From: an uncultured Sphingobacteriaceae bacterium
GTDB taxonomy: Bacteria; Bacteroidota; Bacteroidia; Sphingobacteriales; Sphingobacteriaceae
Direction: 5' to 3'
NCBI GenBank assembly: GCA_946480915.1
Contig: CAMLLO010000002.1
Location: 207,406-271,405 of the forward strand
DNA length: 64,000 nucleotides
The notes beneath the pieces are model-generated. The model saw only the letters and a program-made list of their open reading frames with translations, was not told where the DNA came from and did no database searches. Every line of letters starts with the position of its first letter. Positions within the stretch are counted from its first letter, which is position 1. Shown here in pieces: positions 59,255 to 64,000 of the stretch. The position numbers were made by a program, and so were the translations under genes.

Positions 59255-59908
59255 ATGGCAATCAAAAAAGAAACAATCGAAAACCTTAGGCAGGAATATC
59301 GCTCTGCATCATTAACTGAAAAAGAGGTGGCTGCCGATCCTATAAGTCAGTTTGCAAAATGGTTTGCAGAAGCACTTGACGGAGGACTGTACGAACCAAA
59401 TGCAATGACCCTGGCTACAGCAACTCACGACGGAAAGCCATCCGCGAGAACCATGCTGCTTAAAGGGTTTGACAAAACGGGTTTCACTTTTTACACCAAT
59501 TATCTAAGCAGAAAAGGTAAAGAGATTTCAAAAAACCCTGCCGCATGTATCGTGTTTTTCTGGCCTGAATTAGAGAGACAAGTGAGAATTGAAGGAACTC
59601 TCGAGAAAGTCAGTAAAGAGGAATCAGAGAAATATTTTCAGTCACGACCTAAAGAAAGTCAAGTAGGGGCAATAGCATCTCAGCAAAGCCAGGTTATTCC
59701 AAGCCGGGATACACTCGAAAATACATGGAAAGAACTGATCGAAAAATTTGCCGACAAAGAGGTTCCAAAACCAGCCTATTGGGGCGGATACGTTTTAAAA
59801 CCGCAAATAGTTGAATTCTGGCAAGGCAGACCCGGTCGTCTTCACGACCGCATTGTTTACAAACGTTCTGATAAGAGCAGCTGGAAGATTGTACGTATAG
59901 CTCCATAA
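59255..59908 (+). CDS. pdxH: Pyridoxamine 5'-phosphate oxidase
   Basis: A 217-residue FMN enzyme oxidising pyridoxine- and pyridoxamine-5'-phosphate to PLP. Blocks: LRQEYRSASLTEKEVAADPISQFAKWFAEA, EPNAMTLATATHDGKPSARTMLLKGFDKTGFTFYTNYLSRKGKE (FMN-binding), ACIVFFWPELERQVRIEGTLEKVS, SRPKESQVGAIASQQSQVI, PAYWGGYVLKPQIVEFWQGRPGRLHDRIVY (C-terminal PLP site) and IVRIAP. I chose ATG 59255 because a promoter box lies in the longer frame. One base separates it from nuoC. Confidence 0.97.
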   Translation: MAIKKETIENLRQEYRSASLTEKEVAADPISQFAKWFAEALDGGLYEPNAMTLATATHDGKPSARTMLLKGFDKTGFTFYTNYLSRKGKEISKNPAACIVFFWPELERQVRIEGTLEKVSKEESEKYFQSRPKESQVGAIASQQSQVIPSRDTLENTWKELIEKFADKEVPKPAYWGGYVLKPQIVEFWQGRPGRLHDRIVYKRSDKSSWKIVRIAP

Positions 59909-59909
59909 A

Positions 59910-60404
59910 ATGAGTTTTGAAGAAATAAAACAATTGCTTGTAGCGAAGTTTGGAGCCGGGGTAATAATAAAAGAAGAGACTGGTGCCTTACAACCTGCGC
60001 TCATTATAGATCCCTATAAAATAGCGGATGTATGCCTTGAGCTTAGAGACAATGAGCAAACATATTTCGACCTGCTTGAATGCTTATCCGGCGTTGATTA
60101 TGGCATCGAAGAGAACATGTTCGGTATTGTTTATAATCTTGCGTCCATTCCTTACAAATCGCGATTAACATTAAAAGTAGTAAAGTATCACGACAGGAGT
60201 CGCGAAGATCTTCCTTCGTTCCCTTCCGTGAGCACGGTATGGCGCACAGCTGAATGGCATGAGCGGGAGGCCTATGATCTGCTGGGAATAGGCTTTGATC
60301 ACCATCCCGATTTAAGACGTATCTTATTACCCGATGATTGGGAAGGCTATCCGCTACGTAAAGATTATAAAGCACAGGAGTATTACAGAGGAATTAAAGT
60401 ATAG
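59910..60404 (+). CDS. nuoC: NADH-quinone oxidoreductase subunit C
   Basis: A 164-residue 30-kDa-type subunit of Complex I's peripheral arm. The conserved C-terminal motif is [39 protein letters not shown] (the ERE.YD...G..F..H..LRRI signature). The N-terminal part, [14 protein letters not shown] and [18 protein letters not shown], is typical. A separate gene rather than a nuoCD fusion. It follows pdxH by one base and nuoD by eight, so the three are co-transcribed; the rest of the complex is not here. Confidence 0.95.
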   Translation: MSFEEIKQLLVAKFGAGVIIKEETGALQPALIIDPYKIADVCLELRDNEQTYFDLLECLSGVDYGIEENMFGIVYNLASIPYKSRLTLKVVKYHDRSREDLPSFPSVSTVWRTAEWHEREAYDLLGIGFDHHPDLRRILLPDDWEGYPLRKDYKAQEYYRGIKV

Positions 60405-60412
60405 CAGCGTTT

Positions 60413-61597
60413 ATGCAAACTAAATACGCGACCAGATACGATAAGCTTATTGCCGAGGCCGAAACCCACGAAATGATTATTAATATCGGGCCTCAGCACC
60501 CCTCAACGCATGGGGTTTTAAGGCTCGAAGTTATTACGGACGGTGAAATCGTTAAAGAAGTAATTCCTCATATGGGATACCTTCATCGTTGTTTCGAAAA
60601 GCATGCAGAAAACCTCACCTACCAGCAAACTATTCCATTTGCCGACAGGATGGATTACCTGGCTTCTATGAACAATTCTCATGCATGGGTCATGGGCGTA
60701 GAAAAGATGCTTGGAATCGATAAAGATATCCCTAGGCGTATCGAGTACATTCGTGTGCTTGTTTGCGAGCTCAACCGAATCAGCTCTCACCTTATCGCAT
60801 TAGGAACCTACGGAATTGACATCGGCGCCTTCACTCCATTTTTATGGTGCTTTAGAGACAGAGAGCATATTATGAATATGCTTGAATGGGCATCGGGTTC
60901 AAGATTATTGTACAATTACATTTGGGTTGGAGGATTGTATTACGATTTACCCGTTGGATTTGAGGAGCGCTGTAAGGAATTTATCGAGTACTTTAAACCA
61001 AAAATGTTCGAATTGAATGGGCTCCTTACTGATAATCAAATCTTCATTTCAAGAACCGCAAATGTTGGCATATTGCCTTTAGATGTCGCAATTAATTATG
61101 GCTGTACCGGACCAATGTTGCGTGCTTCTGGTTTAAAATGGGATTTAAGGCGTGTTGATGAATATTCAGCATATCCGGAACTAGAATTCGATATCCCGGT
61201 CGGAAAGGGCGAGATGGGCACCATAGGCGATTGCTGGGATAGATATAAAGTCAGGATTGACGAAATTGAGCAATCTGTTAAAATGATTGAGCAATGTCTT
61301 GAACGGCTGCAAAAGGATTTAAAAAGAACTCCCGATTTCGACCCGCGTGCTAAACTTCCCAAAAAAATAATACCCAAAGCTCAGGACTTCTATTTCAGAG
61401 CAGAAAGTCCGCGAGGAGAATTAGGCTACTATTTTATAACCGACGGCAAAAGCGAAATACCCAAACGCGTAAAAGCCCGCGCCCCGAGTTTTCATAACTT
61501 ATCGGTTATTTCCGAAATTTCAAGAGGAGTTTTAATTTCCGATTTAATTGCGATAATCGGCTCTATTGATATTGTTCTGGGCGAAGTCGATCGCTAA
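60413..61597 (+). CDS. nuoD: NADH-quinone oxidoreductase subunit D
   Basis: A 394-residue 49-kDa subunit that forms the quinone site with NuoB. Blocks: [130 protein letters not shown] and [19 protein letters not shown], ending [32 protein letters not shown]. Full length. A terminator follows at once, which separates it from further nuo genes, unusually. Confidence 0.97.
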   Translation: MQTKYATRYDKLIAEAETHEMIINIGPQHPSTHGVLRLEVITDGEIVKEVIPHMGYLHRCFEKHAENLTYQQTIPFADRMDYLASMNNSHAWVMGVEKMLGIDKDIPRRIEYIRVLVCELNRISSHLIALGTYGIDIGAFTPFLWCFRDREHIMNMLEWASGSRLLYNYIWVGGLYYDLPVGFEERCKEFIEYFKPKMFELNGLLTDNQIFISRTANVGILPLDVAINYGCTGPMLRASGLKWDLRRVDEYSAYPELEFDIPVGKGEMGTIGDCWDRYKVRIDEIEQSVKMIEQCLERLQKDLKRTPDFDPRAKLPKKIIPKAQDFYFRAESPRGELGYYFITDGKSEIPKRVKARAPSFHNLSVISEISRGVLISDLIAIIGSIDIVLGEVDR

Positions 61598-61631
61598 AAA
61601 AAGCGGATCTCTTAAAACTAAAAAACAGAGA

Positions 61632-61676
61632 TAAAAAAAAAAGCCCTTCTCGTAAAAGAAAGGCTTTCTTTTTTTA
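61632..61676. terminator. Terminator after nuoD
   Basis: A-rich lead, stem AAAGCC-TTCT / AGAA-GGCTTT with one mismatch and a 6-nt loop, then CTTTTTTT. It also faces the convergent protease gene. Confidence 0.85.
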
Positions 61677-61687
61677 GACAAAGCTTG

Positions 61688-62779
61688 TTAATATACCTTC
61701 ACCATGAAGACATATTTCTCAAGCTTCTTTATTTGATCACTGGTACTTAAACCGGTTAAAGAATTTCGTTTTGTAAGTACAATATCCGAGTTCTCAGAAT
61801 CTTTGGAAAGAGCTTCCAGTGCAGATAAAATATATTTGGACTTCACAGCAAAGGCAGCACCATCAGAGGCTGATTGCTTTCCTTTTATAATTCCAATTAC
61901 ATTTCCCTTATTATCCAACAACGGACCGCCACTGTTTCCATTGTTTACAGATATATCTACCTGGTATTCGGTCGTATCTCCCTTATACCCTGTTTTAGAG
62001 CTTAAATACCCTCTGCCAAACACATAATCATCTTTAGGAAATCCGATGGTGAAAACATTCTCGCCAACATCCGAAACAACTTTTTTGAAAGAATATGGAA
62101 GAGAGCCTAATGATTCAAAACGATCGTCAATTACTCTCAAAATCGCAACATCATCGGTAGAGTTTGAATAAATCACCTCTACTTTATAAGATTCTCCACG
62201 TGAGTTTTGAACATAAATAGAGTCTGCGCCACTTATTACATGACTATTTGTAACCAGGTATCCATTTGACGTTAGAGCAAACCCGGTTCCTCCAAATAAA
62301 CCTGGATTCACTGGTGTGTTAATATTTTTTAATATTTGCTTCTGATCTTCCTTAACCTTTCCAATTTCGAAGCTTACAGCACGGCGAAGAGCATTATAAT
62401 CAGACTTACTGGCATTCTTCTGAGAAAAATATCCCGTTGAAAGCAAGGAAGTAAATACTGCCAAAATTGCCACAGATGCAGCCACGGCCGCGTTCATCCT
62501 GTATTTATTCCAAAGTATCCGAATAAGGGTTCGGGTCGGTATTACATCCGCTTTTATTTGATCAATATCCAATTTCTCATGAATAGAATTCATAGCAGAA
62601 ATAAGCTGCTTTTTTTGACCATAAATTTTCAACGACTCAATAAAAGCCTTATGGGCAACTACTTGCTGATCTAAAACGGAATTTTCGGCCCTCACCTTTT
62701 CAAAAGCCTGGCGTTCTGAATCAGACATTTCGCCATTTAAATAAGCTTCAATACGTTCTGTCAATTCCATGGTATTCAT
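61688..62779 (-). CDS. Anti-sigma-like / trypsin-like serine protease fusion
   Basis: A 363-residue single-pass inner-membrane protein. Residues 1-60 look like an anti-sigma N-terminal region (MNTMELTERIEAYLNGEMSDSERQAFEKV). A membrane helix lies at about 95-117 (MNAAVAASVAILAVFTSLLSTGYF). A periplasmic trypsin-like domain follows at about 155-330, with the full catalytic triad: H180 in TNSHVISG, D210 in DDVAILRV and S283 in GNSGGPLLD, of the DegP/HtrA type. No PDZ domain is visible in the short C-terminus. The gene begins three bases after the ECF sigma gene. It probably holds the sigma factor at the membrane and releases or degrades something on stress. Confidence 0.8.
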   Translation of the reverse strand: MNTMELTERIEAYLNGEMSDSERQAFEKVRAENSVLDQQVVAHKAFIESLKIYGQKKQLISAMNSIHEKLDIDQIKADVIPTRTLIRILWNKYRMNAAVAASVAILAVFTSLLSTGYFSQKNASKSDYNALRRAVSFEIGKVKEDQKQILKNINTPVNPGLFGGTGFALTSNGYLVTNSHVISGADSIYVQNSRGESYKVEVIYSNSTDDVAILRVIDDRFESLGSLPYSFKKVVSDVGENVFTIGFPKDDYVFGRGYLSSKTGYKGDTTEYQVDISVNNGNSGGPLLDNKGNVIGIIKGKQSASDGAAFAVKSKYILSALEALSKDSENSDIVLTKRNSLTGLSTSDQIKKLEKYVFMVKVY

Positions 62780-62782
62780 TTA

Positions 62783-63349
62783 TTATGTCTTAAAAAATAT
62801 CTTTTTAAGGCGTTGAAGACATTTGTATTTTTGATTTTTTGCATTATCGGCATTGGTGTATCCAAAGGCCTCACAAATTTCCTGCATCGACCTATCATTG
62901 ATATAAAATTCTTCAATAATAGTTTTACAAGGTTCCCCTAAATGCGACAGCGCAGCATCCATCTGCTTAAACTGTCGGTCTTTCTCTTCATGATATTCTA
63001 AATCTGTCTCTACTGCAAGAACATCTTCAAAATCAGAAATATTGCCAGAACTTCTGCTTTTTACATTTAAACGTTTTAACCATAACCTTCTGGCTACAGA
63101 ATATAAAAATGTTTTAAGCTTACTATTTAATTCGAAGCTTCCGGCTTTTACTTTATCATAAAGAACGATAACAGATTCCTGAAAGATGTCTTTTGCATCA
63201 TCTTCCGATCCACTATTTGTCATCACTAATTGTAACACCATCGGAAAATATGCCTTATAAATTCCTTCAAGTGTCCCTTTTGAGTCATTAAGAATACCTA
63301 ATATAACTTCGCTATCTTCTGGTACTGAACTTTTTATCTCTTTGCTCAC
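62783..63349 (-). CDS. ECF-type RNA polymerase sigma factor
   Basis: A 188-residue sigma factor. Region 2 at about residues 29-95 (LEGIYKAYFPMVLQLVMTNSGSEDDAKDIFQESVIVLYDKV, FLYSVARRLWLKRLN). Region 4 at about 125-185 (KQMDAALSHLGEPCKTIIEEFYINDRSMQEICEAFGYTNADNAKNQKYKCLQRLKK). The region 4 shape differs from the other ECF factor at 23654, so it probably recognises other promoters. It is followed at once by the anti-sigma/protease gene, and its start is 145 nt from a divergent lipoprotein gene. Confidence 0.92.
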   Translation of the reverse strand: MSKEIKSSVPEDSEVILGILNDSKGTLEGIYKAYFPMVLQLVMTNSGSEDDAKDIFQESVIVLYDKVKAGSFELNSKLKTFLYSVARRLWLKRLNVKSRSSGNISDFEDVLAVETDLEYHEEKDRQFKQMDAALSHLGEPCKTIIEEFYINDRSMQEICEAFGYTNADNAKNQKYKCLQRLKKIFFKT

Positions 63350-63374
63350 TAGTTAATACCCTAATGTTAAATTT

Positions 63375-63429
63375 GTAACCCAATATTACTTAAAAAAAAA
63401 GTTAAAAATTTGTCAGATTAACGGGTTAC
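63375..63429. promoter_or_regulatory. Inverted GGGTTAC pair in divergent sigma/lipoprotein region
   Basis: GGGTTAC occurs on the minus strand at 63375-63381 (25 nt from the sigma start) and on the plus strand at 63423-63429 (65 nt from the lipoprotein start). A shared 7-mer facing both genes could be an ECF recognition element or a regulator site. Confidence 0.35.
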
Positions 63430-63494
63430 TTTTTATCAATACCCGTATTAATGATTGAAATATTTGTTTAATCTTTATACTTTAACCCCAAAAA

Positions 63495-63686
63495 ATGAAA
63501 AATCTATTCAAATTCGGTTTCGCAGCTCTAGCTATCTCTTTATCTGTTGCAGCTTGTAGCTCAAACAAAACTGAAGAAGCTACTGATTCAACTGTTGTTG
63601 ATACTACAGTTCTTGACACTACTGTATCTGTTGATACTACAGTTGTTGATACTACTGCTTCAACTGATACTGTTGTTGCTCATTAA
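63495..63686 (+). CDS. 63-aa Thr/Val/Asp-repeat lipoprotein
   Basis: A 63-residue exported lipoprotein with a clear signal (MKNLFKFGFAALAISLSVAAC; lipobox SVAAC, Cys at residue 21). The mature 43 residues consist mainly of imperfect VDTT/LDTT/VDTTV units (VVDTTVLDTT, VSVDTTVVDTTAS) with no Lys or Arg after residue 26. It is probably a surface or periplasmic anchored filament or linker. It is divergent from the ECF sigma/protease operon and has its own strong terminator, so it could be a target gene of that system. The repeats may vary in number between strains. Confidence 0.8.
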   Translation: MKNLFKFGFAALAISLSVAACSSNKTEEATDSTVVDTTVLDTTVSVDTTVVDTTASTDTVVAH

Positions 63687-63698
63687 TTATCACTTTAG

Positions 63699-63740
63699 TG
63701 AAATAAAAAAAGCTGCTTTAGGGCGGCTTTTTTTATTTCA
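63699..63740. terminator. Long-stem bidirectional terminator
   Basis: Fifteen perfectly paired bases (TGAAATAAAAAAAGC / GCTTTTTTTATTTCA), extendable to about 18, around a loop TTTAGG. Strong A and T tracts on each side suit either direction. Confidence 0.88.
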
Positions 63741-64000
63741 ATTCAATTCAATAGGGTGCTCGTCTAATAAGGACGGATAAACAGTTTATTCGCTCTTAGT
63801 GCACATTCTGCCATGCTCTTCTTAATCTGATAATTCCAGATGGTGTCTCTGATTATTTCAAACAGCTAGCCCATAATCACAAAGCTGCCTTAATTTGGAT
63901 ACTTGGCACGTAGTATTCCGCAAAGAAGCCGGTGAAGAGGTAAACAAGTTAGCATCACTTAGATCAATGATGGCTATGCCTAAGGCAATTGCTATCCCCC
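63741..64000. other. Right-edge sequence, no convincing gene (possible IS remnant or ORF start)
   Basis: From 63818 one frame reads LLNLIIPDGVSDYF before a stop at about 63912, vaguely like the N-terminus of ISAon1-type transposases. A second open frame (about 63870 to the edge, with EAGEEVNKLASLRSMMAMPK) runs off the window. Both are too short to call; this may be a decayed insertion element. Confidence 0.25.

Noticed and set aside
60043..60375. 110-codon open frame antisense to nuoC
   Set aside because: The opposite strand is a highly conserved Complex I subunit.
1..64000. CRISPR arrays, prophage genes, complete insertion sequences, toxin-antitoxin or restriction systems
   Set aside because: No regularly spaced repeats, integrases, capsid or restriction genes were found on either strand; the window is mostly core chromosome plus a polysaccharide locus.

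Overview
The window is about 38-40% GC and looks like the chromosome of a Bacteroidota bacterium, most likely a Sphingobacteriaceae relative (Pedobacter-like). The reasons are: many predicted promoters match the Bacteroidota -7 box TAnnTTTG (one, at tRNA-Cys, is a full TTG-N19-TAnnTTTG); Shine-Dalgarno sequences are scarce; and several genes are typical of the phylum (TamL-type lipoprotein BamA homologue, DUF4294, NamZ, BshB1 for bacillithiol, lysine 6-transaminase, ECF sigma factors with fused membrane partners). No complete mobile element, CRISPR array or rRNA was seen.

Layout. 1-11813: exopolysaccharide/O-antigen locus made of two convergent operons. The plus operon carries a Wzc-like chain-length protein (cut by the window edge), a GT2, a 45-aa membrane microprotein, a Wzy/ligase, a hexapeptide acyltransferase and three more sugar-transferase-like genes. 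The minus operon carries an unassigned transferase-like protein, a Wzx flippase and a GT11 fucosyltransferase. 12100-20019: zinc metallopeptidase, small beta-barrel, an MBOAT/SGNH O-acetylation pair, and TamL overlapping head to head with a TrmH-type methyltransferase. 20022-23510: tRNA-Cys with a full promoter, a 59-aa basic protein, pyrD, mnmD, a di-haem cytochrome c and mazG. 23616-26051: an ECF sigma factor with a partner that appears to span both membranes (cytoplasmic N-terminus, inner-membrane helix, periplasmic linker, outer-membrane barrel) and a lipoprotein. 26054-47211: housekeeping genes for lipoprotein export, NamZ, fmt, RluD, PLP enzymes, bshB1, RelA/SpoT, fur-purA-pabB, M48 protease, plsY, nadC, gpmI and a CAP protein. 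47537-54757: TPR protein, lon behind a near-perfect sigma-54 promoter, LpxR-like deacylase, arfB, cmk, GT1. 54895-61597: rpsA with a 5'-terminal hairpin, pyrR-pyrB, yqgE, pdxH-nuoC-nuoD. 61688-63740: a second ECF sigma factor, paired with an anti-sigma-like/trypsin-like protease fusion, and a divergent repeat-containing lipoprotein. 63741-64000 holds no convincing gene.

Most notable. (1) Two different sigma-factor systems that may sense the cell envelope: the double-membrane barrel type and the protease-fusion type. (2) Five genes (pyrD, rluD, nadC, gpmI, cmk) whose start codon lies only 4-5 nt after a perfect TAnnTTTG box, which predicts leaderless mRNAs. (3) A sigma-54-like promoter before lon. 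(4) A hairpin plus strong Shine-Dalgarno in the rpsA leader. (5) A microprotein gene translationally coupled to the polysaccharide polymerase. Start codons were re-chosen for many genes where a longer frame began in a promoter or hairpin. All family calls come from reading motifs; no database search was run.
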